A DNA stretch of 22,933 nt from CAZYWA01 sp964650975 [NCBI: uncultured bacterium] (GCA_964650975.1 CAZYWA010000057.1:1-22933); one strand, 5' to 3'; positions 1 through 7,942 are shown, counted from the stretch's first letter. Program-made: numbers and translations. Notes: generated by a model from the sequence alone, not told the origin.

Positions 1-1723
1 CGGCATCGCTGCTCCAGCCGACATCTTCGATCTCGGTGGTGGCGCCGTTCAGGTTCACGACGTGGGGAAGAGACACCGCTTCCTGCGGGCTCTTGCCTCC
101 GTCGAGGATGGCGAGCAGCGCCTGCGCCACGTAGCCCACGATGCGCAGCCCGCCGGGAGAGCCGAGGGCGAGGATCGGCTCGCCGGTGACGCCGTCGAAC
201 ACGATCACCGGCGACATGGAGCTCCGCGGCCGCTTGCCGGGCGCCGGCGCATTGGCAACGGCGCGGCCGTCCTTCACTGGACGAAACGAGAAGTCCGTGA
301 GCTGGTTGTTGAGCAGGAAGCCGTCCACGAACACGTGCGAGCCGTACGCGGCCTCGATGCTGGTGGTCATCGAGGCGATGTTGCCCTGCCTGTCCACCAC
401 GACGAAGTGACTGGTGGAGGGCAGCTCGGGTGAGACGCCGGGCGCGGGGTCGGCGGGCGCACCGGGCGGCGTGCCCGCCTGCACCGCGCCGGTGTCCTTT
501 CCCGTGATCAGGGCGGCACGCGTGCGCACGTAGGTGTCGTCGAGGAGGCCGAGTGTCGGCACCTGGGCGAACGCGGGGTCGGCGAGCCAGCGATCGCGAT
601 CGGCCCCCACCAAACGCTGCGCCTCGACGAAGAGATGAGCACCTTCGGGGCGAGTCACATCGATCGTGCTCGCGGCGTTCTCGCCTGCGAGGTGCTCGAG
701 CAGCGCGAGGACCTCGAGCACCGCCACACCGCCCGAGGGTGGCGGCGTCGAGCAGACACGGAAGCGACGCCACGGGGCGCACACCGGATCGCGCTCGACG
801 GACTGGTAGCCCGCGAGGTCCGCCCGGGTGAGCGTCCCGGGTACCGGCGTCGTCGCTTCTCCCGTGGCGGCGATACCGAAGCGACGGGCCAGACGATTCC
901 ATTCACGGCGCGCGGTCGTCGGCTGGTGGGCGTCGTGCACGGCGGCGACGACGTCATCGGCGATGTGGCCCGTGTAGAAGGCGTCCGCGCCTCCCTGCGC
1001 CAGCTCGCGGAACACTCGTGCGAGGGCCGGGTTCTTGCTCGTCGCGCCCACCGGGAGCGGCCAGCCATCGTCGCCGTAGAAATAGGCGCGCGTCTCGGGC
1101 AGCGTCGGCAGGACGGCATCGCCGTCCACCAGCGCCCGATAGCGCGGCGTGATGACGAAACCCTGGTCGGCGAGCACCGTGGCCTCGTCGAAGAGCCGAG
1201 CCCACGGCAGCGCTCCGAGCGCTTGGTGCGCGCGCTCGAGCATGCGCAGCACGCCGGGGACGCCCACCGAGCGACCACCCACCAGCGCCACCTGGAAGTC
1301 GAGGGGCTCTCCCCCGTCGTCGAGGAACATCGCCGGCGACGCACCGGCCGGCGCGGTCTCACGGCCGTCGAACGCGTGAAGGGTCCTGGCCTGGTTGTCC
1401 CAGTAGAGAAGGAACGCTCCGCCGCCGATGCCCGACGACTGCGGCTCCACGACGTTGAGCGCCAGCTGCACGGCCACGGCCGCGTCGAGGGCGGTGCCAC
1501 CGGCGTCGAGGATCGCCCGGCCCACGCGCGCCGCCTCGGGATTGGCGGCGACGACGATGCTCTCCCTCGCGACGAACGGCGCCACGCTCCGCAGCCCGGT
1601 GCTCGACTCGGGAGCACCGGTGGTCGCCTGGCTCGTCGAGCTCGCACGCCAGCCAGTCGGGCACCCGACGGACAGCAGCGCGAGGCCCAGAAGGACACCG
1701 AGGACGATGGGACTGCGCTTCAT
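1..1723 (-). CDS. ggt: gamma-glutamyltransferase, lipoprotein form (3' end cut off by window)
   Basis: Gamma-glutamyltransferase family (Ntn hydrolase) that transfers or hydrolyses the gamma-glutamyl group of glutathione and related compounds outside the cytoplasm. I translated the minus strand from the ATG at 1723. The frame is open for 574 codons to the window edge, so the C-terminus is missing, probably only a few dozen residues given the ~580-residue E. coli enzyme. The N-terminus is a signal peptide with a lipobox ending LLSVGC (Cys21), so a membrane-anchored lipoprotein is predicted. Family signatures visible are SSGIGGGAFLLYWD, the processing site STSHFVVVD with the presumed nucleophile Thr437, a PRSSMSP-like stretch and LALGSPGG near the end. 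It lies 61 nt downstream of the pectinacetylesterase-like gene on the same strand and is probably cotranscribed. The ribosome-binding site is weak. The family is certain; the lipid anchor is inferred from the lipobox. Confidence 0.93.
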   Translation of the reverse strand, partial: MKRSPIVLGVLLGLALLSVGCPTGWRASSTSQATTGAPESSTGLRSVAPFVARESIVVAANPEAARVGRAILDAGGTALDAAVAVQLALNVVEPQSSGIGGGAFLLYWDNQARTLHAFDGRETAPAGASPAMFLDDGGEPLDFQVALVGGRSVGVPGVLRMLERAHQALGALPWARLFDEATVLADQGFVITPRYRALVDGDAVLPTLPETRAYFYGDDGWPLPVGATSKNPALARVFRELAQGGADAFYTGHIADDVVAAVHDAHQPTTARREWNRLARRFGIAATGEATTPVPGTLTRADLAGYQSVERDPVCAPWRRFRVCSTPPPSGGVAVLEVLALLEHLAGENAASTIDVTRPEGAHLFVEAQRLVGADRDRWLADPAFAQVPTLGLLDDTYVRTRAALITGKDTGAVQAGTPPGAPADPAPGVSPELPSTSHFVVVDRQGNIASMTTSIEAAYGSHVFVDGFLLNNQLTDFSFRPVKDGRAVANAPAPGKRPRSSMSPVIVFDGVTGEPILALGSPGGLRIVGYVAQALLAILDGGKSPQEAVSLPHVVNLNGATTEIEDVGWSSDA

Positions 1724-1784
1724 GTGCTCATTTCGCGGTGATTCCGAGCGACCGAGCCCACTCGGAAGCTCGGTCACCTGGAGC

Positions 1785-2906
1785 TCACGGCTGCACGCTC
1801 GACCAGGTGGGGTCGCCGCTGAGTTGCGCGGTCAGAAACTCGGCCAGGCCCGGTGTCGCCGCGAGCGGTACGGTCTCGGTCGCGCCGTGCCGGTCTCCGG
1901 CATAGAAGAAGTGGCGCGCGATGCTGGGAGCCAATCCTGCCGTACCGCTCTCCAGCGAAGCAGCGAGATCCTCGAGGCCGGCTTCCAGGCGGCCGTTCTC
2001 GACCGGACTGAGAAGCGCCGCGTAGAGCAGCCGGACGGTGCTGTCGGCGTACGAACAGATCAGGGACATTCGCGCCCCGGGGTCGAGTCTGGCCGTGGCC
2101 TGGTAGGCGGCGTGGTAGCCGTCGGTGACGCAGTCGGCGCACCAGGTCTCGATGGTGGTGGCGAGCCCCCACGCCTCGTGGATCGTGTCGCTGGCGATCC
2201 TGTTCAGGTATGGAGGACGGAGCACCGGCCCGGCATCGTCGATCAGCATCATCTGGCGCTCGCCGGCGGCTTCGAACGCCGCCGCGATCTGGTGGAAGTT
2301 GCCGCCGGCCCCCACTCCACCCGCGCTGAAGCCCGACACCACGACCCGCGGCGCACGGCGGAACGTGGGGACGATGCGCGCGAGCGCGGCGGTGACGTTC
2401 GCATAGCCCACGTGGTGGACACCGTAGCTCGCGACCCGATCGCCCAGGTGCAGGTCGCCGGTGCAGTACGGGATCACCACGAAGTTGTCGTCGCGCAGCG
2501 GATTCGTCGGATCCGCGCGATCGAAGATCCCGGACTGCGCATGCTCGCCGTCCGACATCCAGGTCGCGAGCGGATCGCTTCCCATGGGGCGCAGGTTCTC
2601 GGGCTGAACGAGGCACGTGAGCTCGTTCCAGCAGGCGCCGCCGCCCTGAAAGAAGATCACCAGGTTCCGGCTGCGCTCGGTGAAGTTCACCACCACGCCG
2701 GCGGACGACCCGTCCGCGCAGTGCATGTCCGGGACCGGCGCCCACACCCATTTCTCGAGGTCCACGGGCGCCACGTCGATCGGCGGCCCGAAATCGCCCC
2801 GCGCACTATCCGTGCCGCAGCCGATCGATCCGGTCAGGCCGAGGCCCAAGCCGAAGACGAGCACGAGCGCCGCGGCGAGCGAGCGGAGTCGAGTCAGGCT
2901 GCGCAT
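1785..2906 (-). CDS. pectinacetylesterase/Notum-family exported hydrolase
   Basis: Protein of 373 residues related to pectinacetylesterase and Notum, alpha/beta-hydrolase-fold serine esterases that remove acetyl or acyl groups from polysaccharide or lipidated substrates. The N-terminus is a signal peptide of about 30 residues. It ends GSIGC, a poor lipobox match, so it may be a lipoprotein or simply exported. Family hallmarks are FFQGGGACWN (residues 85-94, oxyanion region), the nucleophile elbow GFSAGG with Ser194, and an acidic DDAGP segment. Cysteines in the mature part are consistent with disulfides in an exported protein. The ATG at 2906 lies inside the 3' end of the upstream carboxymuconolactone-decarboxylase-like gene (13-nt overlap), which suggests translational coupling. 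The open frame continues upstream of this ATG, but that extension has no homology-like features and the signal peptide fixes the start. The substrate is unknown; in bacteria this family is not restricted to pectin degraders. Confidence 0.85.
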   Translation of the reverse strand: MRSLTRLRSLAAALVLVFGLGLGLTGSIGCGTDSARGDFGPPIDVAPVDLEKWVWAPVPDMHCADGSSAGVVVNFTERSRNLVIFFQGGGACWNELTCLVQPENLRPMGSDPLATWMSDGEHAQSGIFDRADPTNPLRDDNFVVIPYCTGDLHLGDRVASYGVHHVGYANVTAALARIVPTFRRAPRVVVSGFSAGGVGAGGNFHQIAAAFEAAGERQMMLIDDAGPVLRPPYLNRIASDTIHEAWGLATTIETWCADCVTDGYHAAYQATARLDPGARMSLICSYADSTVRLLYAALLSPVENGRLEAGLEDLAASLESGTAGLAPSIARHFFYAGDRHGATETVPLAATPGLAEFLTAQLSGDPTWSSVQP

Positions 2907-3541
2907 TGCGCGATCCGCCGGTGAAAGGCCGCGAGCTTCTCCTCGATGGGAGCTTCGAGCGCCAGCCCGGCGCTGTTCAAGAAGCCGGCCAACATCCGGT
3001 AGTGGCCCACCAGCATCACGATCTCGACCAGCCGCGACCGGTCGAATCGCTCGCTCAGGACCTGCCACGTGCTCTCCGCGACGAAGCTCGTCGCACACAG
3101 CTCGTCGCACGCCCGGAGCAATGCCTGCTCGACGCGGTCTCCGAGGGCGTCCGGGCCGCGTGTCAGGTCGACGATCTCGGCGTCGCGGACTCCCACCGAA
3201 AGCGCCAGGTCCACGTGCTGCCCCCACTCGTATCGGCTGCGGCAATTCCAGGCGGTGCGCAAGATGAGCTTCTCGCGGATCCGCGCGTCGAGCTTGCCGT
3301 ACGGCATCAATCGCGAAGCGAAAGCCAGCCAGGTCCAGAAGAGCCCCGGATGGAGATGGAGCACCGGAAAGATGTTGGGCAGCTCCGGGCGACCGAAGAA
3401 CACCGACACACGCGACAGCGCGCGGAACAGCAGCCCGCGCTCGGCGGGCGGCGGCGGCACCAAACGGATTCGTGCCGGTGCGGCCCAACCGCCGCCGGGT
3501 TCGAGCGGACTGGAGACCACTTGCAGCCCTGGTGTCGTCAT
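2894..3541 (-). CDS. carboxymuconolactone decarboxylase (AhpD-like) family protein
   Basis: Protein of 215 residues with the carboxymuconolactone decarboxylase/AhpD-like helical core in its middle. The stretch around residues 87-113 (IREKLILRTAW, then NC..RYEWGQHV) carries Cys100, Glu105 and His109, the positions usually occupied in this family. It has a single Cys rather than the CxxC pair of AhpD peroxidase-partner proteins, so a disulfide-reductase role is unlikely. Members of this subgroup are often annotated only by family and the reaction is unknown. The start at 3541 has a good GAGGAG ribosome-binding site about 9 nt upstream. It is the first gene of the minus-strand cluster and its stop codon lies inside the next gene. 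It diverges from the short-chain dehydrogenase across about 140 nt. The family call is sound; the function is not assigned. Confidence 0.82.
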   Translation of the reverse strand: MTTPGLQVVSSPLEPGGGWAAPARIRLVPPPPAERGLLFRALSRVSVFFGRPELPNIFPVLHLHPGLFWTWLAFASRLMPYGKLDARIREKLILRTAWNCRSRYEWGQHVDLALSVGVRDAEIVDLTRGPDALGDRVEQALLRACDELCATSFVAESTWQVLSERFDRSRLVEIVMLVGHYRMLAGFLNSAGLALEAPIEEKLAAFHRRIAQCAA

Positions 3542-3681
3542 CCCGGATGTCTCCTCGAGCTCGTGGCGCTCGTGCGATCGCCGTCGAGTCGCGTGCGGCG
3601 CGTGCGGCTCGTGGAGTTCTGGTGTACACCCGTTCGCGCTCTTCGCCGATCACGTCTCGTCCGCCCGACCTGGAGCACGCC

Positions 3682-4545
3682 ATGAAGCCTTCGCGGTTCG
3701 CCGGCAAGAAATGTCTCATCACCGGCGCCGCGAGCGGCATCGGTCGCGCGGTGGCCGTGGCCGCCGCCAAGCGTGGCGCCGAGGTCCACCTGACCGACAT
3801 CAACGAGCGTGGACTGGCCGAGACCGTCGAAAGTATCCGCGCGACCGGCGGCCAGGTGGGCAGCTCGAAGGCGTTCGACGTCGCGAGCTTCGAGCAGGTC
3901 CGTTCCTTCGCGGACGAGCTGCACGGCGCGGTCGGATCCATGGACGTGGTGATGAACGTCGCGGGCATCGCGGTGTGGGGCACCATCGAGAACCTGCTAC
4001 ACCGCGACTGGACCCGCACCCTCGACATCAACCTGATGGGTCCGATCCACGTGATGGAGTGCTTCCTCCCGCCCATGATCCGGGCCGGACGCGGCGGCAA
4101 TCTGGTGAACGTGTCCTCGGCCGCGGGGCTCTTCGGGCTGCCGTGGCACGCGGCCTACAGCGCCAGCAAGTTCGGACTGCGTGGTATCTCCGAAGTGCTG
4201 CGCTTCGATCTGAGACGGCACCGTATCGTCGTGACCCTGGTGTGCCCGGGGGCGGTACACACCGGACTGGTCGACACCATCCAGATCGCCGGTATCGACA
4301 TGAACCGCCCCGAAGTGCGGAAGCTCAAGGCGCTCTTCGTGAAGCACGCCGTGACGCCCGACCGAGCGGCGGACGCGATCCTGCGCGGCGTCGAGGCCGG
4401 CCGGTTCATGGTCTTCACCTCGCCGGACATCCGCGTCGGCTACTGGTTCCAGCGCAAGCTCGCGTGGCCCTACGAGCTGGTGATGCGACTCCTCAACCGG
4501 GAGCTGCACCGCGCCACCCGGGCGCTGAGCACGCAAAGGGCCTGA
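3682..4545 (+). CDS. short-chain dehydrogenase/reductase (SDR), classical type
   Basis: NAD(P)-dependent oxidoreductase of 287 residues with a Rossmann fold. The cofactor motif TGAASGIG is at residues 14-21, the structural NVAG motif at 92-95, the catalytic Ser within NVSSAAG (about 145-146), and the YxxxK pair in YSASK (Tyr159, Lys163). Asp39 at the end of the second strand (LTDIN) favours NAD(H) over NADP(H), which is an inference. The ATG at 3682 is chosen because GGAG lies about 6 nt upstream and the Rossmann strand begins right after it; an upstream in-frame extension would only read intergenic sequence. The C-terminal part (VGYWFQRKLAWPYELVMRLLNRELHR) is hydrophobic-basic and might touch the membrane. 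It ends 29 nt from the convergent TetR gene. The substrate is unknown, probably an acyl or hydroxy-lipid type alcohol or ketone given the neighbours. Confidence 0.92.
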   Translation: MKPSRFAGKKCLITGAASGIGRAVAVAAAKRGAEVHLTDINERGLAETVESIRATGGQVGSSKAFDVASFEQVRSFADELHGAVGSMDVVMNVAGIAVWGTIENLLHRDWTRTLDINLMGPIHVMECFLPPMIRAGRGGNLVNVSSAAGLFGLPWHAAYSASKFGLRGISEVLRFDLRRHRIVVTLVCPGAVHTGLVDTIQIAGIDMNRPEVRKLKALFVKHAVTPDRAADAILRGVEAGRFMVFTSPDIRVGYWFQRKLAWPYELVMRLLNRELHRATRALSTQRA

Positions 4546-4574
4546 CGCCCCAAGCGGCGCAACCACGCCCGCTC

Positions 4575-5231
4575 CTAGGTCGGTGATGCGGTCTGCCGCG
4601 CTCGGGCGGTCGCGACCGGCGCGGGGCGTTTCGGCAAATGCCTGAGGCCCATCCACGCCAGCGCCGCGATGTGGCTGGCGACGGTCTCGGCCGGTGGCGG
4701 CTTCCGGGTCTCCACCCACCACTGCCCCACGAACGCGACCATCCCGACCAGCGCGTGCGCGTAGATCGGCGCCGCCTTGATGTCGAAGCCGGCGTTCCGG
4801 AACTGCTCGGCGAAGACGTCGCCGACGCGGTCCGCCAGGTCGTACATCAAGGCCGGCATCTCGCCGGTGCGCTTCGACGCGGGCGCGTCGCGAAGTAGCA
4901 CCGCGAAACCGTCGGGACGCTCCTCGATGTAGACCAGGAAGGCGAGCGCCGCTTGCTCCAGCCGCTCGCGGGCGGAGCCGCTCGACAGCGCCTCGACGAT
5001 GCGCGCCACGATGTGCTCGACCTCGCGGTCGACGACCACGGCGTAGAGCCCTTCCTTGCCGCCGAAGTGCTCGTAGACGATCGGTTTCGAGACCTTCGCG
5101 CGCTTCGCGATCTCCTCGACCGAGGTGGCCTCGAAGCCGTGCTTGGCGAAGACCGCGCGCCCCACCTCGACCAGCTGCGCGCGGCGCGCCGCCGCCGTGA
5201 GCCGCTCGGAGCGGCCGCTTCTTCTCGTCAT
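4575..5231 (-). CDS. TetR-family transcriptional repressor, DesT-like context
   Basis: DNA-binding repressor of 218 residues. The TetR N-terminal domain is at residues 14-60, with helix-turn-helix TSVEEIAKRAKVSKPIVYEHFGGKEGLY around 36-63; the rest is the variable ligand-binding and dimerisation domain. It is transcribed divergently from the reductase-desaturase pair across a 75-nt region packed with inverted repeats. This is the arrangement of Pseudomonas DesT with desCB, where a TetR protein senses acyl-CoA and controls an inducible desaturase, so sensing of fatty acyl-CoA is a reasonable inference. ATG at 5231 is chosen; an in-frame TTG at 5240 would add three residues. Neither has a clear ribosome-binding site, and the short leader suggests weak, autoregulated expression. 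It is convergent with the SDR gene. The ligand is inferred from synteny only. Confidence 0.93.
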   Translation of the reverse strand: MTRRSGRSERLTAAARRAQLVEVGRAVFAKHGFEATSVEEIAKRAKVSKPIVYEHFGGKEGLYAVVVDREVEHIVARIVEALSSGSARERLEQAALAFLVYIEERPDGFAVLLRDAPASKRTGEMPALMYDLADRVGDVFAEQFRNAGFDIKAAPIYAHALVGMVAFVGQWWVETRKPPPAETVASHIAALAWMGLRHLPKRPAPVATARARQTASPT

Positions 5232-5233
5232 GG

Positions 5234-5262
5234 TTGACAACGTTACTACGATGCCGTAACTT
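5234..5262 (+). promoter_or_regulatory. sigma70-type promoter of the reductase-desaturase operon
   Basis: A perfect -35 hexamer TTGACA (5234-5239) is followed after exactly 17 nt by TAACTT (5257-5262), a partial -10 match. The expected start is near 5269, about 38 nt before the reductase ATG at 5307. In sequence this GC-rich the AT-rich block stands out. The inverted repeats listed next cover its spacer, -10 and start point, so a repressor bound there would block transcription. Confidence 0.6.
5242..5260. promoter_or_regulatory. inverted repeat in promoter spacer/-10, candidate TetR operator 1
   Basis: GTTAC (5242-5246) and GTAAC (5256-5260) form an inverted repeat centred in the spacer of the TTGACA promoter, between the divergent TetR and reductase genes. 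The right half starts a GTAACTTACT block (5256-5265) that is repeated exactly at 5271-5280. Confidence 0.5.
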
Positions 5263-5267
5263 ACTCA

Positions 5268-5290
5268 ACAGTAACTTACTGTGACGTAAG
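5268..5290. promoter_or_regulatory. 15-bp palindrome plus second dyad, candidate TetR operator 2
   Basis: ACAGTAACTTACTGT (5268-5282) is a palindrome with 7-bp perfect arms around a central C. Overlapping it, CTTAC (5275-5279) and GTAAG (5286-5290) form another dyad. The block lies at the predicted transcription start and upstream of the GGAGGA ribosome-binding site (5298-5303) of the reductase gene. The size and symmetry fit a TetR dimer site, most likely for the adjacent regulator. Confidence 0.65.
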
Positions 5291-5306
5291 CGTAGGTGGA
5301 GGACAC

Positions 5307-6413
5307 ATGGACACGACGCCCTCGACTTCGGTGCTCTCGAGGCTCACCGGCCTCACGGATCTCTTCGCCTCGCCGCTCCGCACCTCGCACTACCTGGAGC
5401 TGGTGAACCCGCTGTGGGCCACCCACCAGCTCAAGGCGCGGGTGGTGAGCGTGTGGGACGAGACGGCGAGCGCCCGCACCCTCACCCTGCGACCGGGCCG
5501 GCAGTGGCGCACCCACCGGGCCGGTCAGTACGTACGGCTCGGCGTCCCCGTGGGCGGGATGCAGCACACCCGCACGTACTCCATCTCGTCGCCGCCGGAG
5601 CGCGACGACGATTGCATCGCCATCACCGTGAAGAGCGTGCCCGGCGGCCGGGTCTCGAATCACCTGGTGCAAAACGTGGTGCCTGGAACGCTGCTCGACA
5701 TCGAGAACCCGCAAGGGGACTTCGTGCTGCCGGACGCGGTTCCGGTTTCACCGCTCTTCATCACCGCCGGCAGCGGCATCACCCCGGTCATGTCCATGCT
5801 CCGCAGCTATGCCGCGCGCGGCGAGCTTCCCAGCATCGCCCATCTCCACTACGCCCCGCACCGCTACGACGTGATCTTCGGCGACGAGCTCGAGCGCCTG
5901 GCCGAGGAGCACCCGGACTACCGGCTGACCGTCGTTCACACCCGCGAGCTGGGCGAAGTCGAATCGCGTGAGCGGCACTTCAACGCGCGGCAGTTGGACG
6001 AGGCCTGTGCCGACTGGCGCACGCGCGACGTTTACGCCTGCGGTCCACAAGGTCTGCTGGCGGCGGTCGAAGCGCACTGGCAGCGAGCGGGGCTCGCCCG
6101 CCGTTTGCACATGGAACGCTTCCACGCGGCCTGGGCGGAGAGCCCGAGCGACGTCGAGAGCGGGCGGGTGCGTTTCGCGAAGAGCGCACGCTCGGTCGAG
6201 AGCAATGGCCGCACCAACCTGCTGCGCGTCGCCGAGGACGCGGGCCTCAACCCGCCCCACGGCTGCCGCATGGGAATTTGCCACAGCTGTGACGCCCGGC
6301 TGGTCGCCGGGTGCGTACGCGATCTCCGTACCGGCGCTCTCGTGACCGAGCCCGGTCAAACCATCCAGCTTTGCATCAGCGCCGCCGCCGGCGACGTCGA
6401 GATCGACGCCTGA
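5307..6413 (+). CDS. ferredoxin-NAD(P)H reductase with C-terminal 2Fe-2S domain (DesC-like)
   Basis: Electron-transfer flavoprotein of 368 residues that passes electrons from NAD(P)H through FAD and an iron-sulfur cluster to a partner oxygenase, here very likely the desaturase encoded next. The FAD domain has RTYS (residues 89-92); the NAD(P) domain has GSGITP (155-160) and CGP (245-247). A plant-type ferredoxin domain at about 287-368 carries Cys320, Cys325, Cys328 and Cys356, the expected CX4CX2C...C pattern. An N-terminal stretch of about 45 residues precedes the FAD domain, as in DesC- and Rv3230c-type reductases. The GGAGGA ribosome-binding site is directly upstream of the ATG. It is cotranscribed with the desaturase (16-nt gap) and probably repressed by the divergent TetR protein. 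All cofactor residues are present. Confidence 0.94.
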   Translation: MDTTPSTSVLSRLTGLTDLFASPLRTSHYLELVNPLWATHQLKARVVSVWDETASARTLTLRPGRQWRTHRAGQYVRLGVPVGGMQHTRTYSISSPPERDDDCIAITVKSVPGGRVSNHLVQNVVPGTLLDIENPQGDFVLPDAVPVSPLFITAGSGITPVMSMLRSYAARGELPSIAHLHYAPHRYDVIFGDELERLAEEHPDYRLTVVHTRELGEVESRERHFNARQLDEACADWRTRDVYACGPQGLLAAVEAHWQRAGLARRLHMERFHAAWAESPSDVESGRVRFAKSARSVESNGRTNLLRVAEDAGLNPPHGCRMGICHSCDARLVAGCVRDLRTGALVTEPGQTIQLCISAAAGDVEIDA

Positions 6414-6429
6414 TCTCAGGAGACATGCC

Positions 6430-7845
6430 ATGACCTTCCCAAGCCATCTGAACCCGTGTCATCTGAACGACGTCGCGCTCGACGAGCTCGGCCGCGAGAT
6501 CGACGCCATCCGGGACCAGGTGATGGCGGATCGCGGACCGCGCGACCGCCGCTACCTGCTGCGGCTCATCCGGGTCCAGCGCAGCCTGGCGCTCGCGGGG
6601 CGCGTGGTGATGCTGGCGAGCATCGCGCTCTTGCCGCGCTGGGGCTACTCCCTCGCGAGCTGGCCCGCTTTCTTCGCGGTCATGTCGCTCGGCACGCTCG
6701 CGCTGGCGCTCGCCAAGATCCTCGAGAACATGGAGATCGGGCACAATGTGATGCACGCCCAGTGGGACTGGATGCACGATCCCGAGATCCAGTCCGGCAC
6801 CTGGGAGTGGGACACGGTCTGCCCATCCGACCAGTGGAAGCACTCGCACAACGTGGTGCACCACACCTGGACCAACGTCGTGGGCAAGGACCGCGACGTG
6901 GGCTACGGCATGCTGCGGGTCACCGACCAGCAGCGCTGGCATCCGTTCTTCCTGCTCCAGCCGGTTTCCGCGCTGGTGATGGCGCTCTTCTTCGAGTGGT
7001 TCATCGCGCTGCACGATCTCGAGCTCAACCGGGTGTTCGCCGGTAAGCGCGAGCTCGCGACGGTCTGGCCGATGCTCCGTCGCATCGGTCGCAAGGTCGC
7101 CCGCCAGAGCCTCAAGGACTACCTGCTCTGGCCGATGCTCGCGGGCCCCTTCTTCCTCTACGTGCTCGCGGGCAACGTCGCGGCGAATCTGATGCGCAAC
7201 GTGTGGACGTTCGTGATCATCTTCTGCGGCCACTTCCCGGACGGCGCTCACTACTTCCGCGCCAAGGACGTGGAGGGCGAGACTCGCGCCCGCTGGTACG
7301 TGCGCCAGATGCTCGGATCCTGCAACATCGGCGGCGGCCAGCTCTTCCACGTTCTGTCCGGCAACCTGAGCCACCAGATCGAGCATCATTTGTTTCCCGA
7401 CATGCCGAGCAACCGGTATCCGGAGGTGGCACCGCGGGTGCGGGCGCTCAGCGCTCGTTACGGACTGCCGTACAACACCCACTCGCTCGGCCATCAGTTC
7501 GGGTCGACGATGCGGCGGATCTGGAAGCTCAGCCTTCCGCCGGCGTGGTCCAGGACGCGGGAATCGACCACCTCGCTGAAGACTATCCGTGAGCCGGCCC
7601 CCACTCCGTGGGCGCCGGAGCGACCTGAACCGCCAAGGAGTCGCGCCCGCTGGATCCGCAATCGCGCGGATTCGTGCGATCATCGCGCGACCGTCGCGGA
7701 GCGTCGCGACACGCCCGACGTCACTCAGCGCCGAGCCTCGTCACGAAGTCGTCGAGGGTTGTGCCCACTCCCCTCTGCGTCCCGAGCCGCGCGGACTGAG
7801 CTCACCTTGCGGTCCCGACCGCTTGGCGCGGTAGAGTCCCTCTGA
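6430..7845 (+). CDS. membrane fatty-acid desaturase (DesB/DesA3-like)
   Basis: Integral-membrane di-iron desaturase that introduces a double bond into a fatty acyl chain, most likely acyl-CoA as in DesB and mycobacterial DesA3. The three histidine boxes are GHNVMH (His105, His109), HSHNVVHH (138-145) and HQIEHH (315-320); His268 in FCGHF is a further likely ligand. Hydrophobic segments lie at about 55-98 and 170-262. The AGGAGA ribosome-binding site precedes the ATG at 6430; a nearer ATG at 6425 is out of frame. Recognisable desaturase sequence ends near residue 370-390 (KLSLPPAW). The remaining ~80 residues are Arg/Pro/Ser-rich, and the stop codon directly abuts the tRNA-Leu. That tail therefore overlaps the tRNA promoter and may be read-through or a frameshift product: a +1/-1 shift near 7560-7590 would end the protein at 7592. 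Electron donor: the preceding reductase. Confidence 0.93.
   Translation: MTFPSHLNPCHLNDVALDELGREIDAIRDQVMADRGPRDRRYLLRLIRVQRSLALAGRVVMLASIALLPRWGYSLASWPAFFAVMSLGTLALALAKILENMEIGHNVMHAQWDWMHDPEIQSGTWEWDTVCPSDQWKHSHNVVHHTWTNVVGKDRDVGYGMLRVTDQQRWHPFFLLQPVSALVMALFFEWFIALHDLELNRVFAGKRELATVWPMLRRIGRKVARQSLKDYLLWPMLAGPFFLYVLAGNVAANLMRNVWTFVIIFCGHFPDGAHYFRAKDVEGETRARWYVRQMLGSCNIGGGQLFHVLSGNLSHQIEHHLFPDMPSNRYPEVAPRVRALSARYGLPYNTHSLGHQFGSTMRRIWKLSLPPAWSRTRESTTSLKTIREPAPTPWAPERPEPPRSRARWIRNRADSCDHRATVAERRDTPDVTQRRASSRSRRGLCPLPSASRAARTELTLRSRPLGAVESL
7807..7837 (+). promoter_or_regulatory. putative tRNA-Leu promoter
   Basis: TTGCGG (7807-7812) and TAGAGT (7832-7837), separated by 19 nt, lie just upstream of the tRNA-Leu. 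The -10 match is 4 of 6 and the spacer is long, so the call is tentative. It lies inside the doubtful C-terminal tail of the desaturase frame. Confidence 0.35.
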
Positions 7846-7931
7846 GCCCGGGTGGCGGAATGGCAGACGCAGGGGACTTAAAATCCCCGGGAGGATGCTC
7901 CATGTGGGTTCGACCCCCACCCCGGGCACCA
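7846..7931 (+). tRNA. tRNA-Leu (anticodon UAA), CCA encoded
   Basis: Type II tRNA of 86 nt. The acceptor stem GCCCGGG (7846-7852) pairs with CCCGGGC (7921-7927), followed by discriminator A and an encoded CCA (7929-7931). The anticodon stem is GGGGA/TCCCC (7872-7876/7884-7888) with loop CTTAAAA, giving anticodon TAA at 7879-7881. A variable arm follows, then a T arm containing GGTTCGACCC. It reads UUA and UUG leucine codons, which are rare in so GC-rich a genome. Confidence 0.97.
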
Positions 7932-7942
7932 GGCGACCGGGG

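Noticed and set aside
655-1698. Minus-strand and plus-strand long frames over the gamma-glutamyltransferase region
   Set aside because: The third minus frame gives a continuous, recognisable gamma-glutamyltransferase from 1723 to the edge. The other frames are Arg-rich shadows.
3621-3630. GGTGTACACC palindrome upstream of the SDR gene
   Set aside because: A 10-bp palindrome is expected by chance in this much sequence, and no promoter elements line up with it.
2907-4100. N-terminal extension of the pectinacetylesterase frame up to 4100
   Set aside because: It overlaps two other supported genes, and the signal peptide directly after the ATG at 2906 defines the real start.
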